From the NCBI GenBank assembly GCA_020351895.1, contig CP070672.1:1813706-1838725 (forward strand): a DNA stretch of 25,020 nt. Reading direction: 5' to 3'. Positions 1 through 9,033 of the stretch are shown here, piece after piece. The translations under genes were made by a program, and so were the position numbers. The notes under the pieces are model-generated. The model was not told the DNA's origin and ran no database searches. It was given only the letters and a program-made list of their open reading frames with translations. The stretch comes from Thermoplasmata archaeon. Its GTDB lineage: Archaea > Thermoplasmatota > Thermoplasmata > GCA-020350865. Each line of letters opens with the position of its first letter. Position 1 is the first letter of the stretch.

Positions 1-47
1 AATTTCTATGCCTATTCTTCACGGTTTAGGGGGTGAAATGACGAATA

Positions 48-55
48 TTTAAATA
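48..55 (+). promoter_or_regulatory. TATA-like box, probable leaderless promoter
   Basis: TTTAAATA is centred about 27 bases before the ATG at 79. In archaea the TATA box lies about 26 bases before the transcript start, so transcription should begin at or next to the start codon. No GGAGG-like site lies between, which fits a leaderless mRNA. Confidence 0.6.
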
Positions 56-78
56 CTTTCAAGAACATAAAGAAATGG

Positions 79-2304
79 ATGAAGTTTATGAGGAAGGCGC
101 TCATCTTAATCCTGATAATATTTTTTGTCTTCCTTCTACCCGTGGTATCCGCTTCAGATGATTCCATAAAGGTTCTCCTTTTAGTTGGGAATCCAGGGGA
201 TGAAGGAATCTATGATGTGGGTGAGTCCATTCCCATTGAGGTGCGCGTTTTCGATTCTGGACAGCCAATAGATGCCGACTCACCACCAACTGTTACTCTT
301 AATCCAAATGAACCCTATAAAAGAGAAATCTCTGTTTTAAAGACCAGCTCTGGGATATACAGCGGTAGTTTCACGATAAGGGAAGACGATGCCGATGAAT
401 ATCTATCTATCAGGGCCCAGGCAACTTTGGGTAAGGAAAATGAAGAAGACACATCTTATGATGATGACACAGACAGTAATAGCATTACCATAAGTGGAGA
501 ATGGGGCTTGGATTTGGATTTTAAATTCGACAAGACAGGAACATCCCATATGGTGGCTTCACCGGGTGATACCATTGATATGACGATAACAGTTCGATAT
601 GATGGGTTAAAAGTAAATCCGGACTATTTTGATTTAACTGCAGGCGAAAAATCAATAAGCTACACAAATCCAAATATTGGCGTAATTAAGGCAAGCTACA
701 AGATCGAATCCACAATAACAGAATCCAAATCCATATACATTAATGCCGATTGTGATCACAATGGCGAATCCTATAGGACCGGTGGTGATATTCAGGTGGA
801 TTTATGTCATGTATGGTATCACAAAGTCAGTATCACAGATAGTATTGTGCAATTCGAGTTAGCTCTTTCCGATATGGAGGGTAAGGCGATATCAGATGCA
901 AGAATCGATTTTAATTATGAAATAGACAATACTGATATACAAGAGGATTCTCCATTTAAATCCGGGATTACGGATTCCCAAGGCAAGGCAGAGTTCACAA
1001 TAAGCCATGATTCAGCATATTTTATCTGGATTGAAGGATCTGCAGAATTCTTGGGTAAAATCCAGAATTTTGAATGGTTCATTGAAATTAGCCAAGAGGT
1101 GCCATCCTCAGATAACATGGAGCCCTCACCGTCCTATGATTTTCAGGTGATCTATCAAGAAAACTCTGGTGTAATCGAAAACAGCGAAGAGGTTACTTTA
1201 GAGTACATAGCTTATAGTAAAGGAAATCCGTTGCCAAACCAACAGATATATTATTATATTTATACGGAAAGTGAATTCATTAAAAGCGGCTTTACAACAA
1301 CAGATTCACAGGGGAAATTCACTGTTATTTTTAGGACACCCGATGTCTCAAAAGTTATTGATCTGATGTTCGAGTCGGCATTCGAAAAGGAATATTATTG
1401 GGAACATGTGGATTGTGACGATGGCCTCGTTTACAGGGATTACCATGGTTACATCTGGATTTCTGACGGTGGCTCAATGGAAATTAATTGGGGAGATCCG
1501 GATACGAGTATATCAATAGAAACCTCTTCTCTCACTATTGGAGGGGAAACCACCATCACTGCTAAAATTCAGGATTCTGATGATTGTATTCCTTGGGCAT
1601 TTATTGTACCAGGTGTATATTCTTCGGAAAATATTTTAGATTCCTCGGCAGATGAGCCAGAATGGACTTCATGCATGAGCAGCACTTATAATCTACTTAT
1701 TCCAAAAAATGGAAAATTCAGCCTAGATATAATCCTTCCGGATTTTCTACCGAAAGATGAGACTTACACAGTTTTGGTAATTTATATAGATTATGACGAT
1801 ACCGATTCTCCTTATCATTGGAATTATATACATCTCAATCCTGGTGAGAGTACCGGAAGCAAAGAAGAGGAGCAAAACATATTATTAAAATCTCCATTGA
1901 ATATCGGTGGTATCGGTATTTCGTGGCTAGCAATCATTGTTATAATTGCCCTGATTCTTGTGGTTGTAGTGGTTGGAGCAAGGCGGAAAAGGACAGGAAG
2001 AACCGAGCCTTTTTATCAGTATCAAGCCGTATTCGAGGATATGACTCCTATACAACCCAAACAAGGACCTTTTACTCCAAAGTATCCCCAGCAACCTGTA
2101 ATTTTTCGAGAAGATTACCCAGATTACGAGGTATATCCCTCACCGCATACACAACCACCTGTTCCAGGAAGTGCCTATCCAGAAGAAGATAATACGATTG
2201 GTGTAACGTGTTCAGGCTGCCAAAAGCGGTTCTATGTTCAAGGTCAGGATCCACCCTTTAAAACCATTTGTCCCTTTTGCTCTTGGGATAACATGGTTTT
2301 TTGA
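79..2304 (+). CDS. Secreted, membrane-anchored protein with cytosolic zinc ribbon
   Basis: The 741-residue protein starts with a basic, hydrophobic signal peptide (about residues 1-25, ending VVSAS). A long extracytoplasmic region rich in Asp, Ser and Thr follows. It contains repeated beta-sandwich-like stretches of the kind 'G.pi..a.v.y..........T.sqGk..f' (around residues 255-315 and 365-440), resembling bacterial Ig-like/MG2-type folds. A strong membrane span lies near residues 613-635, followed by Arg/Lys residues, so the C-terminus is cytosolic. The tail is Pro/Tyr-rich and ends in a zinc ribbon, C711-x2-C714-x16-C731-x2-C734. No enzyme motif is visible. The layout, with a large outside part and a small metal-binding inside part, suggests surface sensing or an anchored assembly factor, but this is inference. 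ATG 79 is chosen over ATG 75, which is out of frame. Function unknown. Confidence 0.9.
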   Translation: MKFMRKALILILIIFFVFLLPVVSASDDSIKVLLLVGNPGDEGIYDVGESIPIEVRVFDSGQPIDADSPPTVTLNPNEPYKREISVLKTSSGIYSGSFTIREDDADEYLSIRAQATLGKENEEDTSYDDDTDSNSITISGEWGLDLDFKFDKTGTSHMVASPGDTIDMTITVRYDGLKVNPDYFDLTAGEKSISYTNPNIGVIKASYKIESTITESKSIYINADCDHNGESYRTGGDIQVDLCHVWYHKVSITDSIVQFELALSDMEGKAISDARIDFNYEIDNTDIQEDSPFKSGITDSQGKAEFTISHDSAYFIWIEGSAEFLGKIQNFEWFIEISQEVPSSDNMEPSPSYDFQVIYQENSGVIENSEEVTLEYIAYSKGNPLPNQQIYYYIYTESEFIKSGFTTTDSQGKFTVIFRTPDVSKVIDLMFESAFEKEYYWEHVDCDDGLVYRDYHGYIWISDGGSMEINWGDPDTSISIETSSLTIGGETTITAKIQDSDDCIPWAFIVPGVYSSENILDSSADEPEWTSCMSSTYNLLIPKNGKFSLDIILPDFLPKDETYTVLVIYIDYDDTDSPYHWNYIHLNPGESTGSKEEEQNILLKSPLNIGGIGISWLAIIVIIALILVVVVVGARRKRTGRTEPFYQYQAVFEDMTPIQPKQGPFTPKYPQQPVIFREDYPDYEVYPSPHTQPPVPGSAYPEEDNTIGVTCSGCQKRFYVQGQDPPFKTICPFCSWDNMVF

Positions 2305-2400
2305 TATTGTCCTCATTTTATGGCCTATTTTATAGTTCTGGCTCTCTATGACCAATATTTATTTATATTGTTATGCACTTTCTGGCATAACTCGAACGTT

Positions 2401-2410
2401 TTATTATATA
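2401..2410 (+). promoter_or_regulatory. TATA-like box for the Ig-repeat surface operon
   Basis: TTATTATATA lies about 26 bases before an expected start site near 2432, which leaves a leader of roughly 15 bases holding the ribosome site AAGGTGAT (2436-2443) before ATG 2448. A second A/T-rich stretch at 2354-2372 is an alternative. Confidence 0.45.
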
Positions 2411-2447
2411 GACGTCTCGGGAGGGAGAAAGTACAAAGGTGATAATT

Positions 2448-5400
2448 ATGATGAAAAAGCGCTTGAGGTTAATGGAAACCAGAATGCACTACATATCGAT
2501 TTTTATGGTGCTGACAATGATAGTGGGCATGTTTTCGACGGTCAACTTCGTATACAACGCAAAGGGACATATAGATGAGGGTGTTGGTGATCCGCTTCAA
2601 TTGTATAGCTATTTTGATTCGGATGCCAATACGAAAATAAACTTTGCAGATGACGGAATAGGTAGAAATTTCGGTAACTACGATGAATGGGAAGGAGCAT
2701 ATGTAAGGGACATTACAATTACCAATTTTGCTGGTGACGATAGATTTTGTTATCTATTTTTGGCAAACGATGATTCGTTTTTATACATTGGTATTGTATA
2801 CCAAGCCGGTAACACTGGAGCATCGAATTATGTCAGAATCTACTTTGATGAGGGCAGTGGCGTAGGAAATTATGACGGCACCCATGATGATGCTCTTACC
2901 GCAAACAATGAAAATTACGTGGAATCAACCCGAAACGAGGTTCTAGACGACGGTTTTTTCAACGGTGGGTCCTGGGTGGGCTCTCCAACGGAATCCTCAA
3001 TCGATCTTACGGCCCATGTGGCTTGGGGTGTAAGTTATATGAACTACGAATTCAAGATACCTATTGATAACGGGGTTGACAGCGCATCAGGATCCGATCT
3101 TAATATAGGTTCCACAGATGAGCTTGGAATATTCTTTGAGATAGGTGTCATGGGAGTTGTTACCGGAGAAGTTCATTATTGGGATATAACTGGTAATGAT
3201 CCCACCAATGTAAATGATTATGGGGATTTACGACTTGGTCTCGAGAAAAAAGATGCAACAGTGTATTCGACGTTCGCTAACACAGGAAATCCAATTATCG
3301 ATGGTGACATATCAAATGATTTCGCCTATGCAAATGCATATTCCAGGGATATTACAATGACGAACTTCCTGGGAGAAACTTTTAGAACAACTCTTTACTT
3401 GTGCGAAGACCCTTCAGGTGACGATATTTTCATTGGAGTTGTAATATACACTGATAACTCCGATTCTACAGATTATCTCAGGATTTATACGGATCAGGAT
3501 CACAGTGTAGGTCCTCCATTTGGGGATAAGGATGGAATTTTAAGTGATGGAGGAGGACAAAACACAGAAAACTATGAGGAAATTGGTGGAGATAACAGCT
3601 ACACGGAAGGCTTTTGGGATTCATCTACAGAAGTCTGGGTAGATGATAGCACTGCTGCTGATGCCATCGATGGGGAAGGAGAGGTATCGTTTAAGAACTT
3701 TGCAGGCTCAGCTAATGATAGATATGAATTCGAGTTCCGTCTGCCTTATTCTCCTGCCAGCTCTTCACAGGTAGATGGACCTTACGACTTTTATATATTA
3801 AGTCCTCAGCTTCAAGGAATTCTATTTGAATTCTACGACGACTCTGCACCTGTTGGAGAAAAATATTTCTATTGGGATCTGACTGTGAACTTAAATGCAA
3901 TTAAAACGCGAGCAACAGCAGGAGGCATCTTTCTCTCAACTGGATGGGCATACCTGCAGACCGGTGGTCCCGCTCTTAAACCCATTACACCCATTACTGG
4001 GTCAACAGTTTTTGGCACCGATTATGTATTCAGGGTCGAGGCCGAGGATGAGGATGGGTACGATGGTGTTAACTTTGTGGGCTTCCAGATCGAGGGGCAA
4101 ACAAACTGGATCTCCCTTGTAAGGGAATCCACAACCAACGGAATCTGGTTCACATACTGGGATACAACGGCCATGCCCGATGGCAGTTACAATATAACGA
4201 TTGTTGCTCAGGACAACGAAGGAATTGCCGTGAAAAAGGTCGTTAGAGTAACAATCGCAAATGGTGCCACATTGAATATTCCTCCAACTGTTTCATTGAA
4301 CACGCCATCATCGGGAAGTACCCTAAGCGGAACAGTCCAGTTTCTCGCAACATCCACAGGCATCGCAAGTGTCGTGGAATTCCATCTTGATGGACTTCTT
4401 ATAGGAACCATGTCAAGTACGGGATTGGATTCATGGCAGTATTTCTTGGACACCACCAATTGGGGTGATGGTGTGCATATTGTGAACCTTGTGGCAAAAA
4501 ATGCAGCAGGAGAGGGTGCCGATGCAGGGGTTTACATTTTCGACAACTGGGATCTGAATTCCCTGACAATAACGGCTCCACCTTCCGGCTCATCCCAATC
4601 AGGACAGATCAATGTGGTTGGTGATTTTGCAGCCGACAACTCAGGAGATTCTGCAGAGCTCTTTGTTGATGACATGTTCTGGTCATATTCTGATGATACA
4701 TCCTCTGGAACCGTGACCTTTACACTGGATACAACACTGCTTTCTGAGGGTGCGCATCAGATCAAGATGTTCGTATACGATCCAGAAGGCAACAAACAAA
4801 TGGATATGGTCACAATAATTGTTGACAACTGGGACCTGGATACCCTTACCATAACAACACCAACCACAGGTTCTACTGTTAATGAGACAATAAGTGTTGT
4901 GGGTGATTTCACCGACGATATCAGCGGAGAATATGCAGAGTTATTTGTTGATGAGGTATTCTGGTCATATAGCGATGACACATCAGGTGGGGATGTAACA
5001 TTCAGTGTGAATACAGAATTACTTTCAGAAGGCCCCCATCAGGTGAAGCTATTCGTGTACGATCCAGATGGGAACAAGCTCATGGACATGGTGACTATAT
5101 ATGTAGATAATATACCTCCAGGAACCCCAACGATTGCTTCCCTGATAGATGGACAGTTCATTCATGGAACCTTTGTATTCAAGGTTCAGGTCGACACCAC
5201 TGATTTGGACAGTGTTCAGCTAACAATACCCACTGTAATAACGGATATGCCTATCGGGTACAACGGTGCAAGCGGGTACTACGAATATACACTGGATACC
5301 ACCGCACTTTCAGATGGCGAATATTCTGTTTCGGCAGTCTCCTGGGATACTGCAGGCAGTTCGGCTTCTTCAGGAGTCGTGAACTTCAAAATAGACAACA

Positions 5401-7076
5401 ATGCTCCAGAACTGACAGTTGCGTCTCCTTTGGACAATGCCATAGTATCCGGAGATGTAGATTTCGTTTACAATGCAACGGATGCATTCCTTTCGGATGT
5501 GATGTACAAAATATACGGCAACAGCTGGGTTGACATCAACACAACATGGGACACGACAACCTTCAGTGAGGGGGAACATATGGTGTCAATAATAGCAATG
5601 GACGAATCGGGTCACTACACCATGATAACACTGAACCTGGTTGTGGATAACAATGCTCCTGAGGTCGCCATTTTGAATCCCGTTGAGAATCAGTTCCTCC
5701 ATGACGACTTTACCTTTAAAGTCAGAGCTAAGGACGATGTTGGCCTGGCAGACGTGAGAATAACCATTCAGAACTTGGATTCCACGGATATCATCGTTGA
5801 CGACATCTCGATAATACTCAACGAGGTATCGGGACATTATGAATATAAAATGGATACAATGACTCTTGACGATGGTAACTACTCCATCATGGCCACCTCA
5901 TACGACATTTCGGGAAAAGACTCAGATGATGTAACTGTGAACTTCATGGTTGATAACCATGCACCCATATTGATGCTCATTGCTCCTCTTAATGGTGAGC
6001 TGCTCACAGGAAGCGTGGAAATTGAGGCCGAGTATTCCGATGTATTTCTCGTTGATATGGTATACAGAGTGGACGGTGGTGCTTGGGTGGATTTGGATAC
6101 CGCATGGGATACCACTGACGTTAATGATGGAACACATACAATAGAAATAAAACTAACAGACGAGGCTGGCCATGTAACGACCCAGATGGTGACTGTTGAT
6201 ACAGATAATCACGGCCCCGATCTTTATCCGGTAACCTTGCCTGAAGACGATACACACGTTGGGGCAAGCTTCTTTACTCAGGTGTTTGCTAGAGATGCCA
6301 TAGGATCTGTGGACGTTTTCTATAAATTCGATGAAATGGAACCCGTTAGGATGTTCGAAAACAAGGCCACCGGATTCTTTGAGGCTGAAATTGTTACAGA
6401 TTCCTCGGGTCTTGACTTGGAAGACGGGAATCATAACCTCACAATAACAGCCACTGATTCAGTGAACACACCCACTGAAATCTCAAGGAAAATTTTCGTT
6501 GACAATACCGGACCTACGATTAATTTAGAGAAACCAAAGAAAGCTAAGACGGTCTCAGGGAATGTCAGATTCATTGTTACTCTCACAGATGATACAGGAA
6601 TAGACAGCGTATACATCAGAATCGACAAACGCCAATGGAAGGAGATGAGGGAAGAAGATGGGCAATATATATACAACTGGAATTCCCGGAAGATATACAA
6701 TGGCAAATACGATGTGGATATCAAAGCTTCTGACACCCTTGGCAACGAAATGGAGGGGTCCTCTGATATTAAAGTAGATAACTTCCCAATGATACCCTTC
6801 ATCGTATTTATCATAGTTCTTGTGGTTTTATTGGTATTTATGGTTGTAAACTGGACAAAAGGCCCAAAGACAAAACGGCCTAAAAAAGCCGAAAAAGAAC
6901 CCATAGAATCCGAGATAGTTATGGAGGAACCAGCACCTGAAGAAATAGAGGAGAGTGCTGAGGAAATCGATAATTTGATAGAGGGATTAGAGGATAAAGA
7001 AAGTGATGTTTCCCCTGAGCCTCAAGCGGAAGAAATAGGTGAACCTGAACCTCAGGAACCTGAGGAGGAGACCTAG
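2448..7076 (+). CDS. Giant surface protein: duplicated N-terminal domain, ten Ig-like repeats, C-terminal anchor
   Basis: The 1542-residue protein has an N-terminal hydrophobic signal segment (about residues 14-37). Two related beta-sandwich domains follow (about 48-255 and 265-500). Both carry an RDIT.TNF motif, then a strand ending YIGI/FIGV and a Y.RIY.D motif. They resemble CBM9/DOMON-type ligand-binding domains, without certain assignment. Ten Ig-like repeats of about 85-100 residues follow (about 507-1446), most starting (A/G)P and ending vDN. Repeats 3 and 4 are nearly copies of each other. A single membrane span lies near 1447-1470 (PMIPFIVFIIVL onward), then Lys/Arg and a cytosolic tail very rich in Glu and Pro. 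The start is ATG 2448, preceded by AAGGTGAT at good spacing. A GTG at 2439 is in frame but overlaps that site. It is likely a surface-layer-associated, adhesion or sugar-binding protein. It is co-transcribed with the next gene. Confidence 0.9.
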   Translation: MMKKRLRLMETRMHYISIFMVLTMIVGMFSTVNFVYNAKGHIDEGVGDPLQLYSYFDSDANTKINFADDGIGRNFGNYDEWEGAYVRDITITNFAGDDRFCYLFLANDDSFLYIGIVYQAGNTGASNYVRIYFDEGSGVGNYDGTHDDALTANNENYVESTRNEVLDDGFFNGGSWVGSPTESSIDLTAHVAWGVSYMNYEFKIPIDNGVDSASGSDLNIGSTDELGIFFEIGVMGVVTGEVHYWDITGNDPTNVNDYGDLRLGLEKKDATVYSTFANTGNPIIDGDISNDFAYANAYSRDITMTNFLGETFRTTLYLCEDPSGDDIFIGVVIYTDNSDSTDYLRIYTDQDHSVGPPFGDKDGILSDGGGQNTENYEEIGGDNSYTEGFWDSSTEVWVDDSTAADAIDGEGEVSFKNFAGSANDRYEFEFRLPYSPASSSQVDGPYDFYILSPQLQGILFEFYDDSAPVGEKYFYWDLTVNLNAIKTRATAGGIFLSTGWAYLQTGGPALKPITPITGSTVFGTDYVFRVEAEDEDGYDGVNFVGFQIEGQTNWISLVRESTTNGIWFTYWDTTAMPDGSYNITIVAQDNEGIAVKKVVRVTIANGATLNIPPTVSLNTPSSGSTLSGTVQFLATSTGIASVVEFHLDGLLIGTMSSTGLDSWQYFLDTTNWGDGVHIVNLVAKNAAGEGADAGVYIFDNWDLNSLTITAPPSGSSQSGQINVVGDFAADNSGDSAELFVDDMFWSYSDDTSSGTVTFTLDTTLLSEGAHQIKMFVYDPEGNKQMDMVTIIVDNWDLDTLTITTPTTGSTVNETISVVGDFTDDISGEYAELFVDEVFWSYSDDTSGGDVTFSVNTELLSEGPHQVKLFVYDPDGNKLMDMVTIYVDNIPPGTPTIASLIDGQFIHGTFVFKVQVDTTDLDSVQLTIPTVITDMPIGYNGASGYYEYTLDTTALSDGEYSVSAVSWDTAGSSASSGVVNFKIDNNAPELTVASPLDNAIVSGDVDFVYNATDAFLSDVMYKIYGNSWVDINTTWDTTTFSEGEHMVSIIAMDESGHYTMITLNLVVDNNAPEVAILNPVENQFLHDDFTFKVRAKDDVGLADVRITIQNLDSTDIIVDDISIILNEVSGHYEYKMDTMTLDDGNYSIMATSYDISGKDSDDVTVNFMVDNHAPILMLIAPLNGELLTGSVEIEAEYSDVFLVDMVYRVDGGAWVDLDTAWDTTDVNDGTHTIEIKLTDEAGHVTTQMVTVDTDNHGPDLYPVTLPEDDTHVGASFFTQVFARDAIGSVDVFYKFDEMEPVRMFENKATGFFEAEIVTDSSGLDLEDGNHNLTITATDSVNTPTEISRKIFVDNTGPTINLEKPKKAKTVSGNVRFIVTLTDDTGIDSVYIRIDKRQWKEMREEDGQYIYNWNSRKIYNGKYDVDIKASDTLGNEMEGSSDIKVDNFPMIPFIVFIIVLVVLLVFMVVNWTKGPKTKRPKKAEKEPIESEIVMEEPAPEEIEESAEEIDNLIEGLEDKESDVSPEPQAEEIGEPEPQEPEEET
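3968..6783 (+). repeat. Ten tandem Ig-like domain repeats (coding)
   Basis: These are protein-level repeats of about 85-100 codons inside the surface protein. Each ends near a VDN or similar turn followed by P. The pair at about 4558-4836 and 4837-5113 (period near 277 bases) is also clearly similar in DNA; both copies encode an FWSYSDDTS motif at the same place. The others have diverged at the DNA level. This points to old domain duplication plus one more recent copy. Confidence 0.8.
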
Positions 7077-7081
7077 GAGGT
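7075..7081 (+). promoter_or_regulatory. Ribosome binding site overlapping upstream stop codon
   Basis: AGGAGGT starts inside the TAG stop of the giant surface protein (7074-7076) and lies 6 bases before ATG 7088. This is a near-ideal archaeal anti-16S match. It indicates that translation of the small membrane protein is coupled to termination on the upstream gene. Confidence 0.75.
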
Positions 7082-7087
7082 AATAAG

Positions 7088-7381
7088 ATGCACGAAATAT
7101 TCGAAATAGATGGTTTTCTACCGGCGCTACTGTTCTCACTGGTCCTGATATTTGGAATATGCGCTCTTCTTAGCGGATTGTTGATGGCTATATTTGGATC
7201 GGAAAAAAGCAGAGCCATGGGCTTTTTACAGATGGCATTTGGATGGACCGGATTGTTCATTCTGTACATGTTCCTATGGAATCGTGATTTCTTAATCAAA
7301 ATGATAGGTGTGATCATAGGGGGAATCATCGGGGCTATCATAGCTTTCGGGCTTCTGCTATTCCTAGTGATGAAATCTTGA
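7088..7381 (+). CDS. Small three-span membrane protein, partner of surface operon
   Basis: This 97-residue protein is almost wholly hydrophobic. Three membrane spans can be drawn: about residues 11-37 (LPALLFSLVLIFGICALL onward), 46-63 (GFLQMAFGWTGLFILYM), and 70-95 (IGVIIGGIIGAIIAFGLLLF). Short charged loops (EKSR, NRD, K) lie between them. I recognise no family. It begins 11 bases after the stop of the 1542-residue protein, with a very strong ribosome site overlapping that stop, so the two are almost certainly made from one mRNA. A role as a membrane partner or assembly helper of the surface protein is inferred from the coupling only. Confidence 0.8.
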   Translation: MHEIFEIDGFLPALLFSLVLIFGICALLSGLLMAIFGSEKSRAMGFLQMAFGWTGLFILYMFLWNRDFLIKMIGVIIGGIIGAIIAFGLLLFLVMKS

Positions 7382-7483
7382 GACAAGCAGGGGTAAATAA
7401 ATAACCTTAAGAGAAAGTCGTGTTAAATCCGGTTAATCCCATTCATACCCTTCATCTTCAAACTTGATAACCTCATCATATAC

Positions 7484-7491
7484 TTTATAAA
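7484..7491 (+). promoter_or_regulatory. TATA box, leaderless promoter
   Basis: TTTATAAA is centred about 27 bases before ATG 7515, with no ribosome site between. This is the clearest leaderless promoter in the window. The 133 bases between the previous gene and this start hold nothing else recognisable. Confidence 0.7.
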
Positions 7492-7514
7492 CCCTATTTA
7501 CCATTATCCATATT

Positions 7515-8441
7515 ATGTCGGACATCTTAGAAAAGTGCGAAAGAATAATGAGCCTCGCACCTAAAAAAATGGTGGATGGCTTCGCCAAAAAACAATTGTC
7601 CAAGAGCCTAGGTAAGTACCAAAGTTCATCAAATACTAAAATAGCAGATATTTACTATAAAATAGGCAATGATAAACATTCCACGATTTTGGATTCCATT
7701 TATGTGCTAAAGGAATGGAACGATATAGAAATCCATTTTTTTCATCCAAATACCCAGGAGAGATGGGAGTACGACACCCCAACACAGCACATCAAAATCA
7801 ATTGGCACGGAAAAGGCGGCCTAGTGCTCTTTCAAATAGATCCTCGTGCCCTTGAACAATGGGATCCGTCACAGGAGCCAATAATAGAGCCGGCCATGTT
7901 CAGGTGCTACCTTTCCCATTTCTATTCACCAGAATCCATCAAAGCATATACTAAGAAACATGATGAAAAACCTCTTAGGCCACCAAGGGAGTTATGCACC
8001 CCCTTTGAACTTTGGGAGGACATAAGGAAAAAGGGTATCGTGCCCTTTCAAATTACACTTTGTGCTTACACGAAAAATAAGAGATACGTGTATCAATTGA
8101 ATGTCATTGATAACGCGCTTTTAAAGGATTTCAGGGATGGAAAGATACCAATTGCCAATAGGATCTTCAGAGAACCATTGGATTACTATCATCTAGACAA
8201 AATGCTTTCAACCCAAGAACTCCCAGATTTGGCAAAAAAAGTCCTTGAGGTATTCTTCGATTTGGATGAGGCAAATATATCAGACATAGAAATAGGTCTT
8301 GGAATAACGGAAAAAATGGCACAGAATAATATCGAAGCGTTGGTGAAAAGAGATCTGCTTGAGACCATTGGTAAACCTCCAAAAGCAAAATATAGGATCA
8401 ATTTGGAGAATATTAAGAAAATCACGGGAGAACCTGAATAA
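7515..8441 (+). CDS. Winged-helix protein with unknown N-terminal domain
   Basis: This 308-residue soluble protein has no signal peptide and no membrane span. The first two thirds (about residues 1-215) do not match a family I know; the region holds mixed strands and helices with many Trp, His and Tyr residues (WNDIEIHFFHP, WHGKGGLVLFQID). The last part (about 226-300) has a winged-helix pattern: a helix LAKKVLEVFFDL, a turn, the helix ISDIEIGLGI, a recognition-like helix KMAQNNIEALVKRDLLETI and a wing ending KYRIN. It is likely a DNA-binding regulator with a novel sensing or partner domain, or a winged-helix protein bound to a complex. The promoter is leaderless, typical of a monocistronic archaeal gene. 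A T-rich tract follows at about 8483-8488. Confidence 0.85.
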   Translation: MSDILEKCERIMSLAPKKMVDGFAKKQLSKSLGKYQSSSNTKIADIYYKIGNDKHSTILDSIYVLKEWNDIEIHFFHPNTQERWEYDTPTQHIKINWHGKGGLVLFQIDPRALEQWDPSQEPIIEPAMFRCYLSHFYSPESIKAYTKKHDEKPLRPPRELCTPFELWEDIRKKGIVPFQITLCAYTKNKRYVYQLNVIDNALLKDFRDGKIPIANRIFREPLDYYHLDKMLSTQELPDLAKKVLEVFFDLDEANISDIEIGLGITEKMAQNNIEALVKRDLLETIGKPPKAKYRINLENIKKITGEPE

Positions 8442-8553
8442 TTAGGAGAAATCAACTTTCTTTTATTATTGGCATATTATGGTATTTTTTCCTGTTCCCC
8501 CAATTCCACCCACTCTGCTATCTATAAGACAAAAAGTACCGAATTTTGGGTCC

Positions 8554-8563
8554 ATATATAAAA
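8554..8563 (+). promoter_or_regulatory. TATA box of UPF0216 gene
   Basis: ATATATAAAA predicts transcription from about 8584. That lies after the ATG at 8579, so a start at ATG 8597 or ATG 8615 is more likely than the longer reading. Confidence 0.55.
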
Positions 8564-8614
8564 CAGTTAAATCATAGCATGAACATATTACTCCCCATGA
8601 TCAAGGAATCTGCC

Positions 8615-9007
8615 ATGGAAAAATGGTTCAAGTTCGAAATAGCGAAATTGAACAGCGGAATCGTGACGAAAAAAAAGGCATTAAAGGAGCTTGCAAGGGA
8701 AAAGAACCCACAGACCGTGGCAAAGGATGGAAGTATTTACTACTTCAACAAAGATTCCCTTTTAAAATTAGAAAAGGAACTTCCAGAGAATATGCATTCC
8801 ATAAGACTTCCAATTTCTTTTTACTTCTCTTTTGATGTGAAAGGCAGTGTTTATGTTGCAGAAAAGAAATCGCTTTCAGTATTGAAACAACTGGGTGAGG
8901 TTCCAAAAGACGTGGAGTTTGTGGATGGAAGATACTGGATCAGCAAGGTTCTTGCAACAGATTTGATGAAAAGACGCCCTTCCATAATCCAGTTTGTCAG
9001 GTATTAG
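8615..9007 (+). CDS. UPF0216 (DUF61) family protein
   Basis: The 130-residue protein matches the archaeal UPF0216/DUF61 pattern: an N-terminal helix with E..K.N, a K.KALKEL segment, a strand-turn V.KDGS.YYF.K, then LPE....IRLPI and a C-terminal motif RRPSIIQFVRY. The family is widespread in archaea and its biochemical role is unknown. The start is uncertain. The frame is open from TTG 8546, with ATG at 8579, 8597 and 8615. The TATA box makes 8579 unlikely, and ATG 8615 has AAGGA at 8603-8607 with usable spacing and begins where the conserved region begins. It converges on the racemase gene with 26 bases between the ends. Confidence 0.75.
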   Translation: MEKWFKFEIAKLNSGIVTKKKALKELAREKNPQTVAKDGSIYYFNKDSLLKLEKELPENMHSIRLPISFYFSFDVKGSVYVAEKKSLSVLKQLGEVPKDVEFVDGRYWISKVLATDLMKRRPSIIQFVRY

Positions 9008-9033
9008 AACCGGATATAATTCATCATCCTGGT

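Noticed and set aside
2348..2578. 76-codon plus-strand frame before and across the start of the giant surface gene
   Set aside because: Overlaps a gene with signal peptide and ribosome site in another frame; no recognisable protein pattern.
6431..7386. Two minus-strand frames of 155-157 codons (6431-6904 and 6919-7386)
   Set aside because: They lie opposite the C-terminal part of the giant surface protein and its coupled membrane protein. No ribosome site or domain pattern was seen.
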